64,000 nt of DNA from Adiantum capillus-veneris (lineage: Eukaryota > Streptophyta > Polypodiopsida > Polypodiales > Pteridaceae), in the NCBI GenBank assembly GCA_014529385.2, contig CM043949.1, positions 149,585,850-149,649,849 of the forward strand. Reading direction: 5' to 3'. Below, piece after piece: positions 47,265 through 59,722 of the stretch. Made by a program: the position numbers and the translations under genes. Numbering within the stretch: position 1 is the first letter of the stretch; every line of letters starts with the position of its first letter. Below the pieces are notes generated by a model that was given only the letters and a program-made list of their open reading frames with translations, made no database searches and was not told the DNA's origin.

Positions 47265-49353
47265 CTAATCTAGAAAAAGTGAGGCCGAAGCAACTCCAAG
47301 CTCCGAGCGCAAGAGGATGAAACGTGACTCATTGAGGCCTTTGGTCAAAATGTCTGCAATCATCTGGTCACTTGGACAAAGTTCAACGATAATGGTTCCT
47401 TTGCGTACTTCATACCTGACATAATGATAATGGACAGCAATGTGCTTTGACTTATTATGTTGAACATAGTCTTTTGCAAGACTAATAGCACTTTGGTTGT
47501 CACACCGCAAGGGTGTGCTAGAAAGAGGAGAGTGACCAATATCAACCATCATTTGTCGAAGCCAAATCAACTCACGAGCTGCAAGTGATGCCGCAACATA
47601 TTCTGACTCAGTCGTAGAAACTGCAACACAACGTTGTTTCTTGCTGGTCCAAGAAACAAGACAACCATTTATAAAGAAGCAATTTCCACTAGTAGATCGC
47701 ATAGATAAATATGAGCTTGTCCAGTCTGCATCTGTGTAACGCAAAAGAGAAAGGGATTGCGTAGAATCCAATGTGAGTTGTCGTCGATAGACTAAACCAA
47801 AATCTATAGTGCCTTTCAAGTATTTCAATACACACTTTGCAGCAGACCAATGCTTAAGAGAAGGACATGCAAGATGTTGTCCAAGATAATTAACAGCAAA
47901 CAGAATATCAGGACGAGTGTTCATGCCAACAAACTGAAGACATCCAATCAAGTTAGCATAAGGTTGATTTGTGACAAGTTGACCGCCATTGTCAGAAGTA
48001 TTCTTCGTAGAGCTCGCAAGATAAGGTGTGTTGGCTGAATGTGCAGATTCCATCCCAAATTTTTGAATAGTATCTGCAATAAACTTTGACTGTCGAAGGA
48101 ATAAAATACCTTTTGTACGGTTCCGTTGGATTTGAATGCCAAGACAAGAGTGAATCTCTCCAAGATCCACCATATCGAATGCAGAAGACAATAACTTTTT
48201 CACTTGCTGAAGAAATTCCAAATCATTGGAAACAAGGATGGTATCATCCACATAAAGAGCAAGAATCACAAAACTACTACCTTGGCGTTTTATGTATAAG
48301 TTGGGGTCTGACGAGCAAGATATGAATCCTTTAGAGGTGAGAAAAAGATCAAATTTTGTATACCAGGCTCGCAAAGCTTGTTTGAGACCATATAGTGCCT
48401 TATGGAGTTGAGCAACAAGGTCTTCTTTACCTGGAATAACAAACCCTTCTGGTTGTTCACACATCCATTTGATGAGCTTCTAAATCAAATTGAACAACAA
48501 ATGCCAATAAAACTTGAACACTTGTAATGCGAACAACTGGTGAAAAAGTCTCTTGATAATCAACACCAGCTACTTGGGAGTAACCTTTTGCAACTAAACG
48601 CGCCTTGAACTTGTCAAAAGATCTATCTGCTTTTACTTTTGTCTTATACACCCACTTACATTTAATAGTTGTACGACCAGGAGGTAATTCAGTTAGTATC
48701 CATGTACCTTTAGAGATAAGAGAATCGTACTCTACTTCCATAGCCTCTTGCCATTGATCCTTTTGTGGTGAAGAGATAGCTTCATCATAAGTAATGGGAT
48801 CTTCAAAAGTAGAAAAAGCATTATCAGCAATATCGTCATCATAAACATGACATGAGCCATGTTCAAAATCAATAGGCAGATCAACAAAAATATCAATATC
48901 ATCATTGGCAACATTTGGAATGGATGGTTGTGAAGAGGAAAGTTGCTCTATAGGAAGAGTTTCATCTTCTGAAAGAAATGGAAAAGCCTGGAGCAATAAT
49001 TTAGTATCATCAGAATCATCCATGGACCATGAGCCTCCCATAAGCTGTTCATTAAAAGTAGCATCACGATTCACAATTACTTTCTTGGAAGAAGGGTCAT
49101 AGAATTTGTATCCTTTGGAAGTGTCAGAATATCCAATAAAAATAACTTTAAGACCAGGAGCATCAAGCTTTGTTCGTGTTTCTTTGGGAACATGAATATA
49201 AGCAATACATCCAAAGGTTTGAAAATGAGATACAGAAGGAATGTCACCTGTCCATGCTGTGATGGGTATCTTACCAGAGGGTGCAGTAGTAGGAAGATGA
49301 TTCTGAATAAATGATGCTGTCAAAGTAGCTTCAGTCCAAAAAACATGAGATAA
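47265..49353 (-). pseudogene. Copia reverse transcriptase and RNase H
   Basis: The RT begins after the linker with EAMEVEYDSLISKGTW, CKWVYKTKVKADRS and AGVDYQETFSPV, reaching HQMDV. There about 40 bp, normally coding the KTAFLNG block, are missing, and the frame shifts. The rest, from MCEQPEGFV, is open for 399 codons: YVDD at about 48243-48254, then RNase H with YTDADW, TESEY, RCDNQSAI and KHIAVHYHYVR, ending at 47265. The deletion removes residues next to the first catalytic Asp, so polymerase activity is lost. Confidence 0.9.
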
Positions 49354-50433
49354 ACCAGAATGAATCAGCATACATCTTATAGCATTGAGAATAGTGCGAT
49401 TCTTTCGTTCAGCAACACCATTCTGTTGAGGCGAATATGGAATAGTGTGTTCATGATGAATTCCACCGTCAGCACAGTAACTCACAAACTCTCGAGAAAC
49501 ATATTCGCCTCCATTGTCACTACGAAGCTTCTTAAGGCGACGACCAGTTTGAAGTTCCGCAGCCTTGTGGAATTGTTTGAAAACAGATAAGGCTTTAGAT
49601 TTTTGTCTAAGTAGAAATACAGTCGTATACCTTGAGAAATCATCAATGAAAGTAATGAAGTAGCGCTATTGTGATCTCGAAGAAGGTAGAGGTCCACATA
49701 TATCAGTATGAACAAGATCCAATATGTAATGAGAATGAGTTGTATTTGAAAGAGGAAAGGGTTTACGATTGTGTTTTCGAAGAGCACAAAATTCACAAAT
49801 TCCCATATGGGATTGGGCTTTAAGATCCATGCCATGAATGAGATCATGACGTTGAAGATCAAGGAGTTTTGGGAAATCAGCATGAACAAAACGGTGATGC
49901 CATACTTTGCAATCATGATCACCTGGAGCAGTGACAATATTTGCTACAACATCATTGAGAGAGAGTTCAAACAAATTACCGTTTCGAGGAGCAGTGGCTA
50001 TAGTCTGTCCATCTTTCTCAATTCGGCATTTGGTATGATCAAATCCAACAAATAGACCAAGATCAACAAGTCTAGCAACTGAAAGAAGATTACGTTGAAG
50101 ATCTGGTACATGTAATACTCCTTGAAAAATTCGAGTGGAAGAAGATAAGGTACCAAGATATAAGTCTCCAATACCCTTTACTTGACAAGTAGTATCATCA
50201 GCAAGATAAACAACACGTTGAACTGGCAGTGGATGATAGTTATGGAGCCACTTAGACTGATATGTCATATTTTTTGTAGCACCAGAATCGACAATAAAAT
50301 GTGATCCATCATGTACATGAAGTATTCTGTCTGGAGCAACTGAACATAAGAAGCAGCTTGTTTCTGGTACAATGTTCTTTCGATGCTTAGTAGCATATGC
50401 TCTATTCCGATCTGTGTCGAATCGACTCTTATA
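49354..50433 (-). pseudogene. Copia protease and integrase
   Basis: Protease active site FIVDSGATK at about 50280-50295. GAG-pre-integrase finger WHHRFVH..CEFC. The integrase core has HTDICGP, then SDNGGEY, then ERKNRT (Glu near 49410). A TAT to TAG change at 49666-49668 interrupts the core just after the first Asp; the partial copy at 1-870 has the intact Tyr codon there. Confidence 0.9.
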
Positions 50434-51459
50434 GCACATATGAGTGGGATGATCAGATCGTCCACAATATTCACAAGAAGAAGAAGAAGAGTCTCTAGAT
50501 AAACGTGGTTATTTTGTGGTAATATTGTGTTCTTCATCATATAAACGTTCCCAACAATCATCTTCAGTATGTCCATTTCTGTTTCAGTAAGAACATTGCT
50601 TATTAGGAAATTTGAGACGAGAGAAAATATTACCGCGACGGCCACCTCTACGGTTTCCTCGTTGAAATGGACGCCTTCGATCATAAAAAGCACATTCCAT
50701 CTGTTGTGACTCAGTCTCCTCTTGTGAAATCATAGTTGTATCGTGACCAGCATTCCGACGTTCTTGACGTTGAGAGTATTCAATTAAAGACATGCAGGCT
50801 TGGTCGAAATCAAGACCATCTTTATTAGAGAGAATAGTAACAATGTTATCATAAGAAGAGTCCTTCAACGTATCAAGGAGAAGTGTAATCAGTTGCTTTT
50901 GTGGAACAGGGTCACCGGAAACAGCAAGTTGATTAATAATAGATTTGAAAGATTCAATATGTCCCGTCATGGCAGTACTAACTTCATATTGTAACTTGTT
51001 AAGCAACCCTCTCAAATAAAGTATTTCTGTAACAGATTTCTTCTGAAAGTTTGCAATAAGGTACTTCCATACGTCGTGGGAAGTAGGCAGTTCATACATA
51101 TCAAGCAAAAGGGAATCAGTAAGAGCAGAAAGAATATACTGACGAGCTGCTTTATCACGTCGTTGCCAATCCATATATGCAAGATTCCAATCTTCAAATA
51201 TAGGTCCTTCAGTGATAAGCACATTATCATTATCCATGTCAACAGGTTGAGGCGGACAAACATGATTTCCAAGAACAACATTGGAGAGTTCATCGCCTTC
51301 AAGAATTAACAACATCTTTGCTTTCCAGCCTGAAAATCCTTGACCTTGGAAAGAAGGAACAGAACGCTGGCCATAAGGAAATCCGTTGACGAGAATATTC
51401 ATAGCCATATCTTGTTGCGAGAAGACGTATAAGATAAGATCGCAGAATCTGCACACCAT
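50434..51459 (-). pseudogene. Copia gag with two zinc knuckles
   Basis: In-frame ATGs at 51459 and 51408 (MAMNILVNGFPYGQRSVP). Gag landmarks: WKAKMLLILEGDEL, DKAARQYILSALTDSLL, FKSIINQLAVSGDPV, LDTLKDSSYDNIVTIL. The first CCHC knuckle reads CSY-stop-NRNGHTEDDC, so its second Cys codon has become TGA (50584-50586). A TAA at 50509-50511 follows. The second knuckle, CEYCGRSDHPTHMC (50434-50475), is intact. Gag packages the element RNA. Confidence 0.9.
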
Positions 51460-52163
51460 ATATGGTGAAGGCCGCAATTGAGAATGAGAGAGATATGATT
51501 ACTGCGTTCTGTCAACGATAAACGTAAGAAGGATGTTCAAGGAACGTCCAAAGATGTGAGAGATGTCACCCAAAAAATGTTGGGTAAAGGAGACGTTAAT
51601 AATAAACGAGTCCTCAAAATAGAGTGGCGTGAGACGCAAGATTGACGGCCACAATACGAATAGCAAAAAGCTAAATCTTCTCGAAAAAGTTAACGCCAAA
51701 ATAAGAAAAACGATCGCGGACGCTTCGCGAAGAAGTAGGACGAAGAAAGCTGCGTCAAGCTCAATTGTAGTAAAAACAACATAACTTTCTGCTGCGAAAT
51801 CTGATTGACGCAAACCTAGAACTCAAATCGAAGAGCTCGAGGAGACGAACAAGTTTTGGATGAAAAGAGCCATGGCGCTACGCTCCATAGGGCTTTCCCG
51901 TTTCTCCAAATTTTGAACAGAACAGTAAGAAAAATTGAGATGAAGTTCAGGGTGTCATCAACAAGAAAACATAATTAACAATTAGATTGCTTAGAAATAA
52001 ACGCCACATAAAACAGTAATCATATTCTTCTTAACACAAAACAACCACAGTTAACAAGAATTAACGCTCAAAAAATATAATTTGAAACAATTTTGAATCT
52101 TACATGCGAATTGCATACACATATTGTCGTCACCATGAATTGAATCTCCGCGTGATCATTACC

Positions 52164-52175
52164 GCTCTGATACCA
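52164..52175 (-). promoter_or_regulatory. Primer-binding site (initiator tRNA-Met type) of copia
   Basis: Minus-strand TGGTATCAGAGC abuts the 5' LTR directly. Confidence 0.95.
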
Positions 52176-52318
52176 TGTTGAGATGTAGAGAGAAAGAGAG
52201 AGAGACGAGACAAGAGACACACCATATACGCTCCCAAAGACTGATTCATATTGAGGACAAGATACAAATATATAGGTGAGACCAAGTTCAGTAGAGTGAG
52301 CCATATATAACTCCAACA
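52176..52318 (-). repeat. 5' LTR of copia element
   Basis: 143 bp with TATA-like ctatatattt on the minus strand (about 52272). Followed by target duplication GAAAT. Confidence 0.97.
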
Positions 52319-52323
52319 GAAAT

Positions 52324-53670
52324 AGCGAGATAGAGAGCAATGGTTGTAGGCGGAGCAAGCATTTTGTGGTGTGCACAATGAGGGTATGCTTCTGCTTCTA
52401 TAGAATGCTATGAAAAAGACCTTCTTTACATGACGTCGATGGACCCTTGGAAATTTCTTTCTACTCTCTTCTCCTTAACTGCTCTATCTTTCTCTCTATC
52501 TCTCTTCCTATATCTTTCTCCCATCAAATAGGCATTAGATTGGATAGCTTTTAACGATACGGTACCTCTCAATGGAGGCAGCCATGCAATACGCAAAGTA
52601 ATCCCTCGAACAAGGATTTTCTGTGAAGAGATGTTGCACAAGAAGCACAATAATGAAGCTCTTCTTCATAGCACTCTAAAGAAGCAAGAGCACCCTTGCA
52701 CTACGCACAACAAAAAATGATGGCTACATTTACAACACAAAATGATGGCTGCATGTATGTAGACACTAAGTACGGGAGCATAGCACCCAAAGGTTAGAAG
52801 CTTCCTCTTGAGTATAGTCCTTTTTTAATCGTGTCGTTGCGGTCATTGGTTCACTCATGCATAAATTATCGCAATTTACCTTTGGTTTTACCATGGTTGA
52901 GACTGTGATGATATCTAAAGAGGTGCAGTTCACCTTTGGCTTTACTAGCCTCTACTTAGGTCTACTAGTATGTATATGTATCTACCTGTGTATCTACCTG
53001 TTTGTTTGCTAATATACTTGTGTACTTATTTATAGATGAGTGAGTAGGGACGGAAGCTAAACCTCATATTGCTCTTTGTAATGTAGATGTCAGACGAGAG
53101 ACCACCTAGTGGGGAGCAGCCATCTGGCTCTTGTTTTGGTTGGTTCACGTCCCAGGTGGGCTCCCCACTGGGGTGGACATTGCCTTTAGTGGAACTGAGT
53201 CTTGAGGCGATGAGAACAAGCAAAGAAATAAAGATTGTTTCTGGCTATTCAACACTAAACCACGAGTTTCACAGGTTTATTTTTGTTATTTGCAGGGATG
53301 GCCATCCTACACCTACTCTACTCAGGGTCCTCCACCGGTCGTAGATCGAGGCCTACGTTCTTTCTCCGTAGACCACACCATGGGGGAGTCAGGAAGGGAC
53401 TCCTTACCTACAGAGCCTCGCATTGACGGCACCTTAGTCTACGGCCCCTTCTTATCGTCCTACTCCCCTTCCATCGCAGGGTCCCACTCCCATCGCATAA
53501 CAAGGTCCTACTCCACTCCATTCCACTTGTGCTTTGCTAGAACACCGTCGAAGAACTTTCTCTAGCAGCGCGCGTTGACCCTCATCTCAAGACATTGAGC
53601 ATCATGAGAGACAAAGAGGCGGCGGATCTTGTGGCTTCGCTTGTTTTGGTAGTGGCGAGGGAACGGAGTC
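52324..53670. other. No confident gene; one short unassigned ORF
   Basis: A plus-strand frame from 53087 (MSDERPPSGEQPSGSCFGWF) is open for 85 codons, and an overlapping Ser/Tyr-rich frame runs 53290-53565. Neither matches a family I know. The rest is intergenic. Confidence 0.4.
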
Positions 53671-54734
53671 CCCACTTTCAGAGCATGCCACCCCTGATGT
53701 AGAGGACAAGTATACTAAGGCACCCATGCTAGAAACACATGGGTGCTACTACAGGGTTAACTATGGTGGCGAGGTAGACTTCGGCATAGCACAAGGCAAG
53801 GCATTTTGACGCCACCTACAAATTCTTATATAATCAACGTATAAGAATTGTTTTGTAAAGTTTAGAGACCAACAACACAATCATGGAGGCTACATTGAGG
53901 ACGCATTGCTAGCTAGATTTGCAAATGTCCCCGATCAACATAGGTTTTTTATAAAAAACAAGCAATCTAGTGTGCAGCGTGCAGCAGCCAACTAGGTTAG
54001 AGATCCAGACAAGAGCTATCGCGGTGGGAACATGGCAAACGTAGAGTGGGAGTTGGCAATGCTGGAAAAGAGCAATTAGGCAGTGACGGGCTCATTCTAC
54101 AAACAACAACGCAAATCTTGTGCCATACAAACTCCCATGCACTATGGCTCAGGAGGCAAGGCAATGTAGAAGGACAAATATGTAAGATTGATTAAATTAT
54201 AGCGTCCATCAGTGATTTTAAAGATTGTAGTTGATGATTTGTTATTATTATTGATAACTTAGGAAAATATCACTCTTACTCGACCAACCAAAGAGATGGT
54301 CAAGTATCGAGAGCGACATACATAATTTGAAACTTGGCAATGATTGTTCAAGAACAACCACATCTCTTGCGAGCAATTCGAAGGGGTGTTGGATCACTAC
54401 AAGCGGTAAGTTTAAACAAGTTTGTATCAATTGTTTTGGGCTGTTGATAATTTAAATATGTTTGGATTTATATAGAGCCAAGGTGATTAAACGTACGTGC
54501 CTCTGGAAAATAACGAGATAGAGAAGGGTTAGATAGAAAAATATTTACCCAAACGTTTGTAAAGTCCCAATGTGGCAGAATGTATATACAACTATTTACA
54601 TTTTATTGTACTTTTTTAAATAGTTGATCTTCTGCATATTAAATTGTCAAGGTAAAGTAAATTCAATTTCAATTCTTTGGTTCTTTTGTATACTTTTCCA
54701 AAAAACAATTGATGTTTCATTGTTTTATGTAGGT
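53671..54734 (+). pseudogene. Unclassified degenerate ORF region, left part of block beta-2
   Basis: Counterpart of 7177-8276. One plus frame reads VNYGGEVDFGIAQGKAF, then FRDQQHNHGGYIEDALL, FANVPDQHRFFIKNKQSSV and HYGSGGKAM with scattered stops. Comparing both copies shows that some stops are private to one copy (HYG-stop in beta-1 is HYGS here), so the reading is real coding sequence in decay. Family unknown. Confidence 0.4.
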
Positions 54735-54804
54735 AAAAAATAAAGGTGCTCATTTGGGCCACCCAATTTTGGGTGGCCCAAATCAGTGAGCACCTTTATT
54801 TTTA
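54735..54804. repeat. Near-perfect palindrome (fold-back), copy 2
   Basis: Same structure as 8277-8345. Confidence 0.8.
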
Positions 54805-57800
54805 AATGGTCGTTTAGCGGCAATAAGTATGGTAGTAGAAGCAGCAACAGAGGCGGACTGTTTTTTGATGACATATACTCTTAGCATATCCTCTAGTACT
54901 TCGTTAACTCGTTCTGTCTGACCATCTGTTTCTGGATGATCGGATGTACCGAGGTTTAGTTTGTACCCAATCATTGAAACACAGTCCTCCAAAAGTGACT
55001 GTTAAACTTGGGATTATGATCATTGACAATGTTACTTGGCAAACCATACAACTTGTATAGATTGTCCACAAATAACTTGGCTAGTTTTAGTGTCTTAACC
55101 GTTGATTTGGTTAGAATAAACTTACATAGTTTAGTCAACCTATCTACGATCACCCATACCAAGTCATGACCTTGTACAGTGGTTGGTAAACCCACAATAA
55201 AATCCATGGAGATACTTTCCCATTTTCCATTGGGAATCTCCAAAGGATGTAAGAGTCCTTCTGCTTTCAGGCGCTCTGCTTTGTTAACTTGACAATAAAA
55301 TCCATGGAGATACTTTCCCATTTTCCATTGGGAATCTCGAAAGGATGTAAGAGTCCTTCTGCTTTCAGGCAATGCAAGACATAAGCTTGAACAAAGCCAT
55401 GTATACCTGGCGAGTAAAATTACCGTCGTACGAGAGCATAAGTTTTTCTAATACTTTGGTGCCCTGCACTTGGAATATCATGAGATTCATAAATAATTTT
55501 GCGCCAAATGTCTGAGTCCGTCGGTACACAAACTCTCCCCTTATGGAGTAGGTACCCATTGTCGATGGTGAAATGCTTCCATCATCGTAGTTCATCACTC
55601 GATAGAGGAGAACCAGGTGTGGAGGTTAGCGTTACACTACCATGATTGGAGTGAGAAGGATCCCTCATTTGTACATGGCTCCACACTTTGGAATATGCTT
55701 CTTCATGCTTATATTTTCCTTTGAGAGAATTCAAAAATTCACTACGAAGTTCCTTGAACAAGAGAGAATTGATCTCCAGCATATAACTTAGAGCGTTAGC
55801 CACCACATTGTATCGACCTTTACGATACCTGAGCTTGGCGTCATATTCCTGAATAATCTCAACCCACTTGGATTTCTGACCCTTCAAATTCATTTGTTGT
55901 GTAAACCATTTGATGATTTCATGGTCAAAAACAATCTCAAATTGAGCACCATACAGATAATGCGGCCATGTTTTTAAGGCGGACACTATTACATAGAGTT
56001 CGCACTCATAAGAAGAGTTGTTTTGCTGAGCTGCATCAAGATTCTTGCTTTCAAATGCAATTGGCCGTCCATCTTGTAATAGAACTGCTGCAATAGCATG
56101 GTCACTGGCATTCGTTTCCAAAACGAATGGTTTCAAAGGATCTACAATAGCTAGTATGGGAGCTGTAGCTAATGCATCCTTGAGCGTATTGAAACTGTGA
56201 CGTTGAGCGGGTCCCCACTAAAAATCTTATCCTTTTCCTTTGAGTTGATCCGTCCTGGGAACAACAATATTAGCATAGTTTTTACTGTACCTTCGGTAAA
56301 AACCTGCAAATCCTAAAAAATATATGTAACTCTTACACATTTCTAGGAAAAGGCCATTTGCGGATTGTATCCACTTTGGATTGATCTATATATAGCCCAT
56401 AAGCTGAAATAACATGTCCCAGATAGTGAGTTTCTTTTTTCAGAAAGTCACACTTAGATTCCTTGGCATATAATTTATTTGTTTGTAACAACTCGAACAC
56501 CTGTCTCAGATGTTGTAAGTGTTCTTCTTCAGAAGCAATGTAGACTAGAATGTCATCGAGAAAAACAATGACAAATTTGCCCAAGTACGGCTTCAAGACA
56601 CTATCCATAAGTGTCATGAATGTTACGAGCACATTGGTTAACCCAAAGGGCACCACCAAAAACTCGTAGTGTCGAAACCTTGTTCGGAATACAGTTTTGG
56701 GTATATCAGCAAGTCGAATACGGACTTCGTGATAACCTGAATGCAAGTCTATTTTCGTAAAAATGCGAGCATGAGTGAGTTTGTCGAACAACTCATCCAC
56801 TCGTGGCAATGGGTACTTGTTCTTAACCATAACCGTATTTAAGCCACGGTAGTCTACGCACATGCGCATACTGCCGTCTTTTTTCTTCACTAACAAGATA
56901 GGAGAAGCCCATGGTGAAGAACTAGGTTGTATAAACCCTCTGCTAAGATAGTCACCAAGCTAATGTTCCACCTCAGCAGCTTCAGAGTAACTCATACGGT
57001 AGGGCGGTTTACTAACAGGTTTACAGACTGCAACTACATCGATGCCATGTTGCACCAATCGTGTCGGCGGTAATACAGGCGGCAAATCATTAGGAAAAAT
57101 ATCTTGAAATTCCTTTAATAATTTTGTAACTCACTAGCAATATTTGCTTGTTTGGAAGTAGTCATTGGTGGAAGAGATGAGAGAGAAGCATGCGGCATTG
57201 AGAAATGTTCAACAGATTCAATACTAGAGAGAAAATGAGACAGTGACTAACACAAGAAAAGATCTATTTCATTATCAAAAACGAGATACATAAGCTTAAC
57301 TGTACAAATAAATGGTGAAGAAGGTATATCCTTCTCTCCTAACAACAACACATGTGCGCCATGGGATTTGAACATCAAGTTGTTGTGCTCATAGCTACGC
57401 ATCAGTGATGGTCCTAGGCTATGCAACCACTCCCTACCAAGGACCACGGCTGCCCGCTCCATGTTCATAACCTGAAAATTCAAGGATGTGGAGTAACCTT
57501 GTACTTTCAACAGAATAGCTAGAACTTGGGTATCCCAGATCTCAGTGATGGTCTTAGGCTATGTAACCACTCCCTACCAAGGACCACGTCTGCCTGCTCC
57601 ATGTTCATAAGCTAAAAATCCAAGGATGTGGAGTAACCTTCTACTTCCAACGAAACATCTCGGACTTGAGTATCCCACATCTCAATATCATGTCCATTCA
57701 TCATTGCTACCTTGTAGCGGTGGGTACTCGAAGTTTGAGGCAATTTGAGTTTTTTCACCAATCCATAATTGATGAAATTGTGAGTAGCACCGTCATCTAC

Positions 57801-58564
57801 CAAGATGCGCACCTTGTGCCTTTGTCAAGATCCGTGCATACATACTAACTCATGTGGTCTGAAGGTCTATTGCCACATGGAAGCTATGAGACAGCATTCA
57901 TGCACCACATCGGTGTGTGTTACTTCCACTGTAGAGAATCGTGAGAAGTCTCAAGAGGCAGCAGTTGCATCGTGTGCACTTCTTTCTCCTTGCCATGAGC
58001 AACAGATTTTCCCTTTAGACAATCCTTTCTGCCATGACCACTTCCGAAACATTGAAAACATAATTTCTCTTTCTTAGCTTTATCAAAGTCCTCAGGAGAG
58101 AGAGGATCTCTAGACTCCTTGGGTTTTTTAGATGCGTCTGATTTGGCTACTATAAATTTCCTTTTATTGTGCCCATACTAGGTGCGTGCATTACCATGTG
58201 TATTAGCAAGTACGTGAATATAATGTGCTTTCTTTTCATCTGGATCATCATGAATGTGCTTTCTTTTCACAATGGCTTCCTCAAGTGTTTTAGGGTCTTC
58301 GGTCTTAACGTGCTTCTTACGCTCTGGTGTGAAACCATGTATAAACCCCCGTACTTCTTGAAAGTTATCTAAGCGTTCCAACTTGAGGATAACATCCCGA
58401 TAGTGAGATATATATTCAAGCAATGATGGGTATTACCGCATGGGACACGTATCCCAAGCCGTCCAATTCCGATGTGCCTCATTGGTAGGCAAAAATTCTT
58501 TACGAAACATAGCTTCAAAAGCTGCCCAACTCTGTGGTATGATATTCTTCTACTTGAGAGACAT
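54805..58564 (-). mobile_element. Ty3/gypsy retrotransposon B2 (duplicate of B1), defective
   Basis: Parallel to B1: RT 56333-56896 ([25 protein letters not shown]), RNase H and upstream integrase 55582-56136 (LETNASDHAIAAVLLQDGRP), integrase 54880-55372 (WESISMDFIVGLPTTV, VNDHNPKFNSHFW), protease 57612-57812 (LVDDGATHNFI) and gag from 58178. About 200 bp of integrase present in B1 (8390-8600) is missing here. A roughly 100-bp tandem duplication lies at 55194-55370. Gag is cut at 58564 by insertion of gypsy A2; the break corresponds to B1 position 12206. Confidence 0.9.
55194..55370. repeat. Tandem duplication in B2 integrase
   Basis: 'aataaaatccatggagatac' through 'tctgctttcaggc' occurs twice (from about 55195 and about 55294). 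Absent from B1, so it arose after the block duplication. Confidence 0.8.
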
Positions 58565-59650
58565 TGTCACAGGAACAGAATAATAGAGATAGATAGCAAA
58601 AGGTAGAGAAAGAGATCTTTGTATTGATGAATCTTTGCAAACTTTTGATACAACAGAGGAGCAATTGAATATGGGCGCACTCCGTTGTACGGAGCTCGAA
58701 CCTCCCGACCACCCTCGAGCTTTAGTTCGATTGCATGCAGCGTCTCACTCGCACTCACACTCACACTCGCACTCGCACTCGCACTCGCAGAAGAGGAGAT
58801 CTCTGAATGATCCTCAAATGCACCACCCATCGTGCTTTTATCATTTTTTTCCTCGAAAATCCTGTGCGATTTTTGCACCAAGTATACCTGCGAGAATAAG
58901 ATAAGAACATGATCGCTAAGCGATCCGTAAAGGTTAGATTTTTATCATGACACTTTGCACAAATCCTGTTTCACACACTGATTTCTGCATCGCCTACAAA
59001 ATAGCCAAAAGAACATACTCGTGCAACCAATTCAACATCATAATCAAAGTAAGAAAACATAATTATATACCTTCATAATCTCAATTGCAATACTCTACCA
59101 TGAAGAAGCAATCCACTTCTTGGTTGATATCAAGGAGTACTATATGATGTTGTATGTATGTCTGTCCTTGTGTATACTACACTGCTGCTTTCTTTTGTTT
59201 GTTTTCATCATAACTTTTACAAACAAACTCAGAATAGAGCAGTTCAGGTACTCAAAACGACGGGAATAGGTCTGGTTTACAAGGAACACGGAACTTTTTG
59301 ATCGCGACTCTTAAAACCTCTATTTTTGGGTCTCCACTACTTTTACAACTTATTTTAATCCTATCCATGCATTTTAAGCTAAAACACATAAATATAAAAC
59401 ATTGATATTAATAAAAATCTCAATTTTACTGTTCATAGACAGACTATCTGTTATTCATTAATCTTTATCAAATACGTCTTTAGTGTATTATTTAAAAAAG
59501 TAATATATGTTTTCTTGTAATATCTCAAACTCATTCATATAAGCTCTATTTAATAGACTATTCAACAATCTTCCAAATCGTGCTAAGCAAAAGATATGCC
59601 CTACTCCATTTTTTTCGACTTTTAGAACTTCAAAAATTAGTCCTATTACT
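58565..59650 (-). repeat. 3' LTR of gypsy A2, divergent
   Basis: 58565-58945 is close to the A1 LTR, including gttgtacggagctcgaacc and the cactcg array (58747-58793). The remaining 700 bp is not alignable by eye except the last few bases before the polypurine region tctcccctt. Confidence 0.65.
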
Positions 59651-59722
59651 TTCTCCCCTTATCAAAATTCACTCTGTCCTCAGAGTTGGAAAGAGAGAAA
59701 AAATCTCTTTGCAAAACATTAA

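Larger units (their letters stand above)
46875..52318 (-). mobile_element. Ty1/copia retrotransposon, structurally complete, recently inserted, coding-defective
   Basis: 5,444 bp. LTRs of 143 bp each at 46875-47017 (3') and 52176-52318 (5'), both tgttgagatg..ctccaaca. Target duplication GAAAT at 46870-46874 and 52319-52323. The LTRs differ at 3 of 143 positions, all transitions (2.1 percent). Primer site TGGTATCAGAGC (minus) at 52164-52175, polypurine tract gagtggggg (minus) next to 47018. Order gag, protease, integrase, RT, RNase H is the copia order. Lesions: TGA at 50584, TAA at 50509, TAG at 49666 and a frame-breaking deletion in RT near 48464. Confidence 0.97.

Noticed and set aside
53087-53565. 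Possible host gene with MSDERPPSGEQPSG start
   Set aside because: Short overlapping frames, no family recognised, no splice pattern; kept only as an unassigned stretch.
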